Source: Methylophaga sp. (GTDB taxonomy: Bacteria > Pseudomonadota > Gammaproteobacteria > Nitrosococcales > Methylophagaceae). Taken from it: 64,000 nucleotides of DNA. Position numbers and translations under genes: made by a program. The notes below the pieces were generated by a model. The model had not been told where the DNA came from, made no database searches, and was given only the letters and a program-made list of their open reading frames with translations. The stretch is from NCBI RefSeq assembly GCF_009711715.1, contig NZ_VENF01000009.1:124001-188000 (forward strand). Reading direction: 5' to 3'. Below are positions 1-8,003 of the stretch, piece by piece. Position 1 is the first letter of the stretch; every line of letters starts with the position of its first letter.

Positions 1-36
1 TATAGATACATTGATTACCAATATCGGGAGATCACT

Positions 37-1254
37 TTGGATACGGTAGCTTTACAGTCACGACGAATTGTTTCAGGCATGCGTCCTACCGGACAACTGC
101 ACCTGGGACATTATCATGGTGTACTGAAGAACTGGGTCAAACTGCAACATGAATTCGATTGTTTCTTTTTCGTCGCCGACTGGCATGCGTTAACGACGCA
201 CTATGAAGACAGCGGTATCATCGAAGAAAGTGTCTGGGAAATGGTGATTGACTGGTTAGCGGCGGGTATTGAACCCTCATCTGCCTCGATGTTTTTACAG
301 TCGAAAGTCCCTGAACATGCCGAGCTGCATCTGCTGCTGTCGATGATAACGCCGCTGTCCTGGCTGGAGCGGGTACCAACATACAAGGACCAGCAGGAAA
401 AGCTCAAGGAAAAAGACCTGTCGACTTATGGTTTTCTGGGTTATCCCCTGCTGCAGAGTGCCGATATTCTGATTTACCGTGCCGGTCAGGTGCCGGTCGG
501 TGAAGATCAGGTCGCCCATGTCGAGCTGACTCGCGAAGTCGCCCGCCGCTTTAATCACCTCTACGGTCGCGAAAAAGACTTTGAGGAAAAAGCCGAAGCC
601 GCGATCAAGAAAATGGGTAAGAAAAACGCCAAACTATACAATAGCCTACGCAAGTCTTATCAGGAAAAAGGAGATGCTGAAGCACTGGCGACGGCACGGG
701 AACTGCTGAAAAACCAGCAGAATCTGGCACTGGGGGATATGGAGCGTCTGTTCGGTTTCCTGGAAGGGGCAGGCAAGGTGATCCTGCCCGAACCCAGGGC
801 GATGCTGACACCGGCTTCCAAAATGCCGGGGCTGGATGGTCAGAAAATGTCCAAATCCTATGGCAATACCATTTCTCTGCGTGAGCCCGAGGATTCGCTG
901 GCAGAGAAAATCAAGCGGATGCCGACCGATACCAATCGCGTGCGCCGCAGTGACCCCGGTGACCCGGATCGTTGCCCGGTCTGGCAGTTGCATGAAGTCT
1001 ATGCCAGCGATGATCAGAAACAGTGGGTGCAGGAAGGGTGTCGAACTGCTGGTATCGGCTGTCTGGATTGTAAAAGCCCGTTGATTGATGCTATCAGCGC
1101 TGAAATACGCCCTATCCGCGAGCGCGCCAATGACCTCAGTGAGCATCCGGAAGATGTGCGACGCATTATTGACGATGGCACTGCTGCAGCCCGGGAAGTG
1201 GCGCAGGAGACACTGGCCGAGGTCAGAGTCGCAATGGGACTTAACTACAAGTAG
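37..1254 (+). CDS. trpS: Tryptophanyl-tRNA synthetase
   Basis: Class I aminoacyl-tRNA synthetase that charges tRNA-Trp with tryptophan in the cytoplasm. The HIGH-type signature appears as HLGH at residues 22-25, and KMSKS is at 270-274. The start is a TTG at 37, supported by a GGGAG ribosome binding site at 26-30; no in-frame ATG lies upstream. At 405 residues it is about 70 longer than the E. coli enzyme: a charged helical segment (about residues 178-255) sits between the Rossmann core and KMSKS. Longer TrpRS forms are known in other gammaproteobacteria, so this is a lineage form rather than a fusion. rluB follows after 6 bases and is probably co-transcribed. Confidence 0.97.
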   Translation: MDTVALQSRRIVSGMRPTGQLHLGHYHGVLKNWVKLQHEFDCFFFVADWHALTTHYEDSGIIEESVWEMVIDWLAAGIEPSSASMFLQSKVPEHAELHLLLSMITPLSWLERVPTYKDQQEKLKEKDLSTYGFLGYPLLQSADILIYRAGQVPVGEDQVAHVELTREVARRFNHLYGREKDFEEKAEAAIKKMGKKNAKLYNSLRKSYQEKGDAEALATARELLKNQQNLALGDMERLFGFLEGAGKVILPEPRAMLTPASKMPGLDGQKMSKSYGNTISLREPEDSLAEKIKRMPTDTNRVRRSDPGDPDRCPVWQLHEVYASDDQKQWVQEGCRTAGIGCLDCKSPLIDAISAEIRPIRERANDLSEHPEDVRRIIDDGTAAAREVAQETLAEVRVAMGLNYK

Positions 1255-1260
1255 ATAGAT

Positions 1261-2151
1261 ATGGCAGAACGTATACAAAAAGTCCTGGCCCGAGCCGGTT
1301 ATGGCTCACGTCGGCAGATAGAGACCTGGATCAAAGAAGGACGGGTCAGCCGCAATGGTGAAACCGCCAGTCTTGGTGACCAGATCAGTGAAGGGGATCG
1401 ACTGCGCCTGGATAATAAACCACTGTCGCCAAAACGACTGTGGCAACAGCCGAAGCAGGTCATTCTCTACAATAAGCCGATAGGCGAAGTATGTACCCGT
1501 CGCGATCCGGAAGGACGCCGCACGATTTTTCAATCCCTGCCCAAGCCTGAAGAAGGCCGCTGGGTCAGTGTCGGCCGACTGGACCTTAATACCAGTGGTC
1601 TGATCATTCTGACCACCGATGGCGAGCTTGCCAACCGCCTGATGCACCCGGCCAATGAAATGGACCGTGAATACGCGGTGAGGGTACTGGGGGAAGTGAC
1701 ACCGGAGATCATGCAGAATCTGCGTGATGGCGTCATGCTGGACGACGGTGAGGCTAAATTCAACGATATTCAGGAAGCCGGCGGTGAGGGGGCCAATAAA
1801 TGGTTCCATGTGGTGATTCAGGAAGGTCGTAACCGTGAAGTCCGGCGCTTGTGGGAAAGTCAGGGGGTACAGGTCAGCCGGCTGATGCGGGTACGGTACG
1901 GTCCGATTATCATGCCCAATAACCTGCGTATCGGTCACTGGACCAAGCTGGAAGGCGGCGACCTGGATTATCTCTATGAACAGGCAGGTATGAAGCCAGT
2001 TTCAGTCAAAAAGCCGGCTACGGCTGCGAAGAAGTCGCAGAAGACAGATAAACGCCGTTCTACAGCGCCTAAATCGGCTGCATCACCCTACAAAGGCAAA
2101 ACGAGTAGCGAAGATAAGCCCAAGCGACGGCCCCGTATCCGCGGCCGCTGA
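1261..2151 (+). CDS. rluB: 23S rRNA pseudouridine synthase B (RluB family)
   Basis: Isomerises uridine to pseudouridine in 23S rRNA (position 2605 in E. coli numbering). An N-terminal S4 RNA-binding domain (about residues 2-60) precedes an RsuA/RluB catalytic domain with the motif GRLDLNTSGL at 105-114; D108 is the expected catalytic aspartate. The last 60 residues are a Lys/Arg/Ser-rich tail typical of RluB rather than RsuA or RluE. It starts 6 bases after trpS ends, so one transcript is likely. Its stop lies 16 bases from the stop of the convergent diguanylate cyclase, with no obvious terminator between them. Confidence 0.93.
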   Translation: MAERIQKVLARAGYGSRRQIETWIKEGRVSRNGETASLGDQISEGDRLRLDNKPLSPKRLWQQPKQVILYNKPIGEVCTRRDPEGRRTIFQSLPKPEEGRWVSVGRLDLNTSGLIILTTDGELANRLMHPANEMDREYAVRVLGEVTPEIMQNLRDGVMLDDGEAKFNDIQEAGGEGANKWFHVVIQEGRNREVRRLWESQGVQVSRLMRVRYGPIIMPNNLRIGHWTKLEGGDLDYLYEQAGMKPVSVKKPATAAKKSQKTDKRRSTAPKSAASPYKGKTSSEDKPKRRPRIRGR

Positions 2152-2167
2152 GTTTTACAGCTGACCA

Positions 2168-3091
2168 CTATGGCGCACTGACCGACGCATTACGACCGGT
2201 TTGTTTTGCCTGGTAGAGTGCCATATCGGCTCGCTCAAACAGGTGATAGTCATGCTCGCCGGCATTCAGCTGTGCGATTCCGAGGCTGATGGTGAAACCA
2301 AAGCCGCGTTTACCGTCATGACACAGGGTCTCAGCAACAGCAAGCCGAAGCCGTTCTGCCACAATGGCTGCGGCTTCAAGATTGGTGTTACTGAGCAGCA
2401 GCACAAACTCCTCGCCACCGAAACGGAATGCCATATCACTGCGACGCATGGTCTGGCTGATAGTTTCTGCCAGGGTTTTCAGTGCGCGGTCACCGCTACT
2501 GTGGCCGTAGGCATCATTGATCGCCTTGAAATTATCAATATCGAGAATAATCAGCGAGAGGTCAGACTGCTGACGCTGCGCTAAGTCAATCTCCCGCTGC
2601 AGGCTTTTTTCATAGGATGCGCGATTACCCAGTCCGGTCAGATCATCAAGCAGGGCCGTGTTCAGCGCCTGCTTATAAAGCAGGCAATTACGTAAGGGAT
2701 AAACCAGCTGACACAGCAAATCTTCCAGCAGCGCAATTTGCTTCTCGGTAAATTTGTGGCGGCGTGTCAGCGTCAGGTCGCCCAGGTACTGTCCATTCAT
2801 ATCGAGCTTGTAATGGCAGCGATGATGACGCTGACTGTCACTGTCGATATGACAGTTGAGCGCCAGGTGCTGGTAATGAAAGCTGTCGAAGTGCATGACC
2901 TGACGTAGTTGTTTTTCGAACAGGGGCAACAGCTCTTCCAGTATCAGCGTGGTCTGCAAAATACCCGGTAAGCGAGCGACAATGTCATCAGCAACTAAAG
3001 TGCTGTCATTAGCAATCGGTTTCGGCGCAGCCGTCAGTCCGCCATCGATCAGGTTCAGCTTGCTGTGATTGTTGGGTAGTTGCTGTTCCAT
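2168..3091 (-). CDS. Diguanylate cyclase (GGDEF domain)
   Basis: Predicted to make c-di-GMP from two GTP. Residues 1-145 form an N-terminal sensor-like region with no transmembrane segment and some GAF-like character. Residues 146-305 are the GGDEF domain. The active site reads GGEEF at 225-229, a catalytically competent form, and an RxxD inhibitory site (R216-D219) lies five residues upstream, so product inhibition is expected. The protein is probably cytoplasmic and 307 residues long. The start codon sits inside a 10-bp inverted repeat that also overlaps a likely -10 element (see separate entries). The signal sensed is unknown. Confidence 0.92.
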   Translation of the reverse strand: MEQQLPNNHSKLNLIDGGLTAAPKPIANDSTLVADDIVARLPGILQTTLILEELLPLFEKQLRQVMHFDSFHYQHLALNCHIDSDSQRHHRCHYKLDMNGQYLGDLTLTRRHKFTEKQIALLEDLLCQLVYPLRNCLLYKQALNTALLDDLTGLGNRASYEKSLQREIDLAQRQQSDLSLIILDIDNFKAINDAYGHSSGDRALKTLAETISQTMRRSDMAFRFGGEEFVLLLSNTNLEAAAIVAERLRLAVAETLCHDGKRGFGFTISLGIAQLNAGEHDYHLFERADMALYQAKQTGRNASVSAP

Positions 3092-3122
3092 AACACTTAT
3101 CCTTACAGGTGGTAAGTGTTAT
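3090..3122 (-). promoter_or_regulatory. Inverted repeat over the diguanylate cyclase start codon
   Basis: ATAACACTTA at 3090-3099 and TAAGTGTTAT at 3113-3122 are perfect inverted copies separated by 13 bases. The left copy includes two bases of the minus-strand ATG (3089-3091), and the AAGGA Shine-Dalgarno lies in the spacer. It could be an operator palindrome, or, if transcribed completely, an RNA hairpin hiding the start site. The repeat is seen directly; its role is inferred. Confidence 0.5.
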
Positions 3123-3147
3123 AAGCGATATTTGTGCCAGCTGTTAA
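3119..3147 (-). promoter_or_regulatory. Possible sigma-70 promoter of the diguanylate cyclase gene
   Basis: Read on the minus strand, TTAACA (3142-3147) and TTATAA (3119-3124) are separated by 17 bases. The -10 overlaps the right arm of the inverted repeat at 3113-3122, so a repressor bound to the repeat would block the promoter. If this promoter is used, the transcript would start inside the repeat and the full hairpin would not form. Confidence 0.4.
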
Positions 3148-3213
3148 AAAGTCATTTAAAACAATAGGCTATATCTTGACGTCAGTGTTTTGACAGATTG
3201 CTGAGATCAAGTT

Positions 3214-3927
3214 TCAGGTTGCTTGTCTGTGATCTGCTTCACAGATTAAGTCGATATAGCGGGGAGCTACCTGCTCCGGTTTGGGCAGTGCGCCAGGATC
3301 GGTGGCGGGAAATGCCCGTGCAAAGAGTTCAGTCTGAACGCTACCGGGTTCGATACAGTGAACCTTGAGGTTGCCCTGTGCTTCGGACTCTTCAGCAAGT
3401 TGTGCCGCCAAAGCTTCAATGGCGGCTTTACTAATACCGTATGCGCCCCAATAGGCTTTATGCTTGTGTGCATCTGTGCTGAAAATCAAGCAGCTGCCGG
3501 CCTGTTTTTTCAGCATCGTTAAGCAGGCCCGGGTGAGCAGATAAGCACCGGTCAGATTGATGTGCAGGGTTTCCAGCCAGGTCTTACTGTCCTGATGTTC
3601 CACCGGCGCCAGTTGACCGAGCGTGGCGGCGCAGTGAACCAGGCCGTCAAGCCGACCGAACTGAGATTCAAGGGTGTTTGCCAGTTGTTGATAGTCAGGC
3701 ACCGAAGCGCCTTTCAGATCCAGCGGATAAATCGCCGGTGTAGGCGCACCTGACGCAATGATGTCATCGTAAACTGACTCAAGCCCAGGAATGTGTTTAT
3801 CGAGCAAAACGACCGTTGCACCCTTGGCGGCACAGGCCTGAGCTACTGAGGCACCGATGCCGCGAGCGGCACCGGTAATCAGAATAACACGATCTCTGAG
3901 CTTGTCAGCCTCAGCATAATCCGACAT
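3214..3927 (-). CDS. SDR-family oxidoreductase (YciK-like)
   Basis: Short-chain dehydrogenase/reductase of 237 residues, presumably NAD(P)-dependent. The cofactor motif TGAARGIG lies near residues 18-25. The catalytic Ser is in the IFSTD segment, and the Tyr-Lys pair is in YGISK. The sequence resembles the YciK group, whose substrate is not established. The start is 5 bases after the stop of the upstream lipoprotein gene, so the two are probably one transcript. A role with the neighbouring isoprenoid genes is possible but only by proximity. Confidence 0.85.
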   Translation of the reverse strand: MSDYAEADKLRDRVILITGAARGIGASVAQACAAKGATVVLLDKHIPGLESVYDDIIASGAPTPAIYPLDLKGASVPDYQQLANTLESQFGRLDGLVHCAATLGQLAPVEHQDSKTWLETLHINLTGAYLLTRACLTMLKKQAGSCLIFSTDAHKHKAYWGAYGISKAAIEALAAQLAEESEAQGNLKVHCIEPGSVQTELFARAFPATDPGALPKPEQVAPRYIDLICEADHRQAT

Positions 3928-3932
3928 GCAGC

Positions 3933-4295
3933 TTATTCAGCCGGGATGAACTGGCTGAATTGGGCGACACCGTTCTGGAATTGAACTGCTGTTGTACCAT
4001 CTTCGCCGTGCCACTCATGATGAGTGATAGTCAAAGTATCGATGGTGCGGGTTTGAGTCACGTCAGGCTCACCCCATTTGGCAATCGCTTCCTCTTCTGT
4101 CATGCCTTCAACAGAATCGGTTTCTTCTTCTGCTGTTGCAGCTTCTTCAGTCTCAGTGGCTGTTTCTTCCGAGGTCATTTCAGATGGTGCTGCAGACTCT
4201 TCAGCCGCATCCTGCTGAGCGCTGTCATCACCGCAGGCAATCAGAAAGACACCCATAAACAGAGCGATAAACATCAAACGAATATGATTCAACAT
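3933..4295 (-). CDS. Small lipoprotein with acidic linker and BamE/SmpA-like C-terminus
   Basis: A 120-residue predicted lipoprotein. The signal peptide ends in a lipobox LIAC with Cys21 as the lipidation site. Residues 22-63 are a Glu/Ala/Thr-rich low-complexity linker. From residue 64, GMTEEEAIAKWGEPD resembles the start of the SmpA/OmlA (BamE-type) fold, in which a GMT..E pattern precedes a WG-P turn. Residues after the +1 Cys are GDD; Asp at +3 does not by itself retain the protein in the inner membrane, so outer-membrane placement is plausible. It is not BamE itself by length or composition. Function unknown. Confidence 0.8.
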   Translation of the reverse strand: MLNHIRLMFIALFMGVFLIACGDDSAQQDAAEESAAPSEMTSEETATETEEAATAEEETDSVEGMTEEEAIAKWGEPDVTQTRTIDTLTITHHEWHGEDGTTAVQFQNGVAQFSQFIPAE

Positions 4296-4350
4296 GGCAT
4301 TCCCTATTTGTTATTTTGCAAAAAACGAAGTATAGCAATGGATCACGATG

Positions 4351-5637
4351 TTAGCGACTGGCATCAAGCTGTTCCATTAACTGTATCGCAGTTTGCTCAC
4401 CGTTAAGGACTGCACCTTCTAGGGTTGCCGGGTAGGGATTGGCAACAAAGTCACCAGCCAGCCACAGACCCGTGATCTCAGTGCGATTGTTGGGCCTTTG
4501 ACGCTGAATGTCAACGTTGCAGGCAAAGGTTGCCCGCTTTTCCCGAATAACAAAGCCCTGCTCAGGCATGACGGGAAATAACGGCCAGTGTTGATGGATT
4601 TCACTGGCAACCTGCTTCAGCAATGATTTTTTATCCAGTGTCTCATGTTGGCCGGGGCCGCTGATGACGGCTGCAACCAAGCCGGGACGCAACTCTCGCC
4701 GATCAAATAGCCACTGCGTTAAGCTGCCGCTCATGCCGGTAACTGGTGCCGGTAGTTGGACCGAAGCGGGATATTGCAGGTAAACCGTGGCAATGGGAAA
4801 GCTGGCACAGTCGGGCAGGCTGAGTTGTTTATTCAGCATCGTTCTGGCTGCCGCGAGTGGTGTCGCCACAATAATATGGTTTGTATTGAATCGCTGGCCA
4901 TGCTGAGTGACAAGCCCTTGCACCCTGCCATTTGTGATATGGATTTCTTCAATCCGGCTTTGCAGGCTGATTTGGCCGCCCTGTTTGAGAATATAGCGCT
5001 CAGCCAGTGACGGCAGCGTTTCGCCCAGCGGCAGTCTGGGAATCAACAGATCGGTATCAGAACGTGCCCGGAAAGTTGTACTCAGCACTGTGGCGAACAC
5101 GGCTGCAGATGCGCTGTCTATCGGCGTGTTGAGTGTCGCGAGACAGAGCGGTTCCCATAGTTGACGAATAAGCCGTTGAGATTGGCCGGATTGATTCAGC
5201 CAGTCACGAACGCTGAGATCCTCTGTCGGTTTAAACCGCCTTGCCTGCAGGTTAAGCCTGCTGATTTGCTGGAAACAGGCTGTGTCATTATCACGCCATA
5301 AGCGCCAGGCCAGTGACAGAGGCCAGGGCAGGCCGTGGCCCGCAGCGATTCGCAAAGTGGGATAGTCCCGATCGTGAATTTTTATATCAAGCGGCAGGCG
5401 ACGAAACAGTGTCTGGTTCTCAGCACCGAGGTCTTCCAGCATCGACAGTGTATGTCGGTAAGCACCGATCATCAGGTGCTGGCCGTTATCGACTGCCAGA
5501 CCCTGCCAGTCGACACTTCGGGCACGTCCTCCCAGCTGACTGGCGGCTTCAAACAGATGAACCTTGTGACCCCGTTGGGATAAGCGAACAGCCGCAGCCA
5601 GCCCGCTCCAGCCACCACCGATAATCAATATGGTCAT
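4351..5637 (-). CDS. hpnE: Hydroxysqualene dehydroxylase-like FAD enzyme (HpnE)
   Basis: FAD-dependent enzyme of the phytoene-desaturase/amine-oxidase fold, 428 residues. The dinucleotide-binding motif IIGGGWSGLAAA is at residues 5-16, followed by a GGRARS second FAD contact near 41-46. In the HpnCDE route, HpnE converts hydroxysqualene to squalene. The gene overlaps hpnD by 4 bases (ATGA), a translationally coupled pair that supports the HpnE call over a generic carotenoid desaturase. HpnC, which normally makes hydroxysqualene, is not in this window. A role in C30 carotenoid synthesis is the main alternative. Confidence 0.85.
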   Translation of the reverse strand: MTILIIGGGWSGLAAAVRLSQRGHKVHLFEAASQLGGRARSVDWQGLAVDNGQHLMIGAYRHTLSMLEDLGAENQTLFRRLPLDIKIHDRDYPTLRIAAGHGLPWPLSLAWRLWRDNDTACFQQISRLNLQARRFKPTEDLSVRDWLNQSGQSQRLIRQLWEPLCLATLNTPIDSASAAVFATVLSTTFRARSDTDLLIPRLPLGETLPSLAERYILKQGGQISLQSRIEEIHITNGRVQGLVTQHGQRFNTNHIIVATPLAAARTMLNKQLSLPDCASFPIATVYLQYPASVQLPAPVTGMSGSLTQWLFDRRELRPGLVAAVISGPGQHETLDKKSLLKQVASEIHQHWPLFPVMPEQGFVIREKRATFACNVDIQRQRPNNRTEITGLWLAGDFVANPYPATLEGAVLNGEQTAIQLMEQLDASR

Positions 5638-6482
5638 CGGGCGCGTTTTCTCTCCCGGCGTGCGGTTTTCCAGGCCAGCCAGAGCTTACGAAGTGGGGTC
5701 AGAGACAAACGGTGCTGCATGACCTGAAAGCCATCGCGCTCCAGTTCATTCAGCGTTGCTTCATAGATCGCAGACATAATGAGTCCGGTGCGCTGATTGA
5801 AACGATCTTCTTCCGGCAGGATCGCTTTCGCTTCCTGATAAAAGTCACGGGCACGCTGGGCCTGGAACTGCAATAGTTCAGTGAGAGCCGGTGTTTGTCT
5901 TAAACTCAGAATATCGTCACGGCTGACACTAAAGCGCTGCAGATCCTCTTCCGGCAGGTAAATACGACCCCGTTCGGCATCTTCACGGACATCACGAATG
6001 ATATTGGTAAGCTGAAAAGCCAGCCCCAGTTTCTCGGCGTACTTCAGGGTCTTACGGTTCTGGTAACCGAAAATTTCGGCAGCAAGCAGGCCGACCACAC
6101 TGGCAACGCGGTGGCAGTACAAAGCGAGATGTTTAAAGGCCGGATAGGTATGCTGCTGCAAATCCATTTCCATGCCATCGATGATTTCATGGAAGTATTC
6201 CGGATGCAGTTCGAAGTGTTCCAGTGCAGTCTGCAGTGCCTGACCAACCGGATGGCTGGCAGTGCCGTTGAAAGTCTGATCAACTTCCTGACGCCACCAG
6301 GCCAGCGTCCGGGCGGCGACATCCGGGTCAGCAATCTCGTCGACGGCATCATCCACTTCACGGCAAAAGGCATACAGTGCGGTAATTGCCTGCCGCTTTT
6401 GCGGCGGCAGAAACAGAAAGCTGTAGTAGAAACTGGAACCGCTTTTTGCTGCCTTGTCGCGGCAGTACTCATCCGGCGTCAT
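5634..6482 (-). CDS. hpnD: Presqualene diphosphate synthase (HpnD)
   Basis: Trans-isoprenyl diphosphate synthase of the squalene/phytoene synthase family, 282 residues. It is expected to condense two farnesyl diphosphates head-to-head to presqualene diphosphate. The first aspartate-rich motif is in CREVDDAVDE (about 40-49), and the second is in NIIRDVREDAERGRIYLP. The N-terminal MTPDEYCRDKAAKSGSSFYY pattern is characteristic of HpnD. It overlaps hpnE downstream by 4 bases and the ferredoxin gene upstream by 4 bases, so three genes form a tightly coupled unit. Alternative names include a generic phytoene/squalene synthase. Confidence 0.88.
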   Translation of the reverse strand: MTPDEYCRDKAAKSGSSFYYSFLFLPPQKRQAITALYAFCREVDDAVDEIADPDVAARTLAWWRQEVDQTFNGTASHPVGQALQTALEHFELHPEYFHEIIDGMEMDLQQHTYPAFKHLALYCHRVASVVGLLAAEIFGYQNRKTLKYAEKLGLAFQLTNIIRDVREDAERGRIYLPEEDLQRFSVSRDDILSLRQTPALTELLQFQAQRARDFYQEAKAILPEEDRFNQRTGLIMSAIYEATLNELERDGFQVMQHRLSLTPLRKLWLAWKTARRERKRAR

Positions 6483-6781
6483 CGTTGCAGTCGCTCCACA
6501 ATTTCGCCCTGCAGCAGGTGTGAATCGATAATTTCATCGATATCTTCGCGGGTTTCGTAGTGGTACCAGACACCCTCAGGATAGATGACCAGCATCGGGC
6601 CCAGCTTACAGCGATTCAGACAACCGGCATTATTGACCCGGACTTTTTTCAGCTTGAGTTCTTTGACCCGTTTTTTAGCATAATCCCGCAAGGACTGTGC
6701 ACCATGCTCACCGCAATTAGCCGAGCCGTCGTCCCGCTGATGGGTGCAGAAAAAAAGATGATATTTGTATATTTGCGCCAT
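6479..6781 (-). CDS. Thioredoxin-like [2Fe-2S] ferredoxin
   Basis: Small (100-residue) ferredoxin of the thioredoxin-fold [2Fe-2S] type. Four cysteines in the family pattern are visible: one in HLFFCTHQR, one in SANCGEHG, and two in GCLNRCKLGP. The ATG at 6781 is preferred over the longer TTG form at 6817, because family members begin just before the first cysteine and the TTG extension lacks family character. The gene overlaps hpnD by 4 bases. These ferredoxins often accompany unknown electron-transfer partners; coupling to the HpnD/HpnE pair is suggested here by overlap only. Confidence 0.88.
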   Translation of the reverse strand: MAQIYKYHLFFCTHQRDDGSANCGEHGAQSLRDYAKKRVKELKLKKVRVNNAGCLNRCKLGPMLVIYPEGVWYHYETREDIDEIIDSHLLQGEIVERLQR

Positions 6782-6823
6782 AGGCGTAAAGGATAGCTGA
6801 CCGGCGGCTGAGTACAAAGTCTT

Positions 6824-7909
6824 TTAGGCGGAGCGGGCCTGATCGCTGAGGTTGTCAAGGTGGTCGGCGCGGTAAGCCAGAATGTCATCAAGAATGGTTT
6901 CAAACAACTCGACCAGCCTTGGGTCAAAATGCTTGCTTTTTTGCTGGCGCAGAAAAGCCACCGCTTCCTCAACAGGCCAGGCCTTTTTATAAGGCCGCTC
7001 CGAAGTCAGGGCATCAAATACATCACAGATAGCACAGATACGGCCTTCAATCGGGATCGCTTCCCCTTTGAGCCCCTGAGGGTAGCCGCTGCCATCCCAT
7101 TTTTCATGATGACTGAGCGCGATATTGCGAGCCATGACCAGCAGCGGAATATCGGTACCATCAAGTAAATCGGCGCCAATATTGACATGGGTTTTCATGA
7201 TTTCCCATTCATCCGGATTCAATCTGCCGGGCTTCAGCAGAATATTGTCCGGGATACCGATTTTGCCGATGTCATGCATCGGTGCGGCCAGCAGAATATT
7301 ATCTGCCTGTTCAGCACTGAGTCCGGCAGCTTTAGCCAGCATATGGGCGAAATGGCTCATGCGCAGGATATGGTTACCGGTTTCGTTATCTTTATATTCG
7401 GCCGCGCGGCCCAGCCGTTTGATGATTTCCAGCCGGCTCTGTTCCAGTTGCTGAGTGCGTTGTCTGACTTGTTGTTCCAGCGTCTCATTCTGCAAGCGAA
7501 TCTGCTTGTGCAGTAGCCGCACTTCCAGCATGTTATGAATGCGCTGCAGCACTTCGGACTGGTTAAAGGGTTTGGTAATAAAATCCTTGGCTCCACTGCT
7601 CAGGGCCCGTTCACGAGTCTGGCTGGTCAGTTCGGCGGTAACAACCAGAACCGGCAGGTAATCATTTTCAATCTCGGCCTGAAGCTGGGACATCACTTCG
7701 AAACCGTCCATCTCAGGCATACGGATATCGAGCAGGATCAGATCAATCTCGTTGTCGAAATAAAGTGTTTTGACTTCTGATGGCTGCGTGGTGGAAAAAA
7801 TCGAGACAAAGCCTGCCTGCCGTAACATCTTTTCCAACAGTTTGACGTTTACCAACTGGTCATCAACCAGCAGGATGTTAGCGTTAAGAATCTCTTGCTT
7901 AGATATCAT
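6824..7909 (-). CDS. Response regulator with HD-GYP phosphodiesterase domain
   Basis: Receiver domain (residues 10-128) fused through a coiled coil (about 135-165) to an HD-GYP domain (166-345). The phosphoacceptor is D61 and the conserved Lys is K113. The metal-binding HD pair is H212-D213 in HDIGKIGIP, and the GYP motif is at 275-277 in HHEKWDGSGYP. All key residues are intact, so c-di-GMP hydrolysis controlled by phosphorylation is predicted. No cognate histidine kinase lies nearby. With the GGDEF protein at 2168 and the FimX-like protein at 40251, it is one of three c-di-GMP proteins in this window. Confidence 0.93.
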   Translation of the reverse strand: MISKQEILNANILLVDDQLVNVKLLEKMLRQAGFVSIFSTTQPSEVKTLYFDNEIDLILLDIRMPEMDGFEVMSQLQAEIENDYLPVLVVTAELTSQTRERALSSGAKDFITKPFNQSEVLQRIHNMLEVRLLHKQIRLQNETLEQQVRQRTQQLEQSRLEIIKRLGRAAEYKDNETGNHILRMSHFAHMLAKAAGLSAEQADNILLAAPMHDIGKIGIPDNILLKPGRLNPDEWEIMKTHVNIGADLLDGTDIPLLVMARNIALSHHEKWDGSGYPQGLKGEAIPIEGRICAICDVFDALTSERPYKKAWPVEEAVAFLRQQKSKHFDPRLVELFETILDDILAYRADHLDNLSDQARSA

Positions 7910-8003
7910 GACAGGCAGATATTCGTTTGATCACAGGCTCACCCCGGCAACAACTCATTGGCTATCTTATCCAGTTAGTCGGCAGAAATGCCAGCAGCTT
8001 GAA

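Noticed and set aside
178..810. Extra helical segment in TrpRS as a novel fusion or insertion
   Set aside because: Longer TrpRS forms are already known in other gammaproteobacteria, and both active-site motifs are intact.
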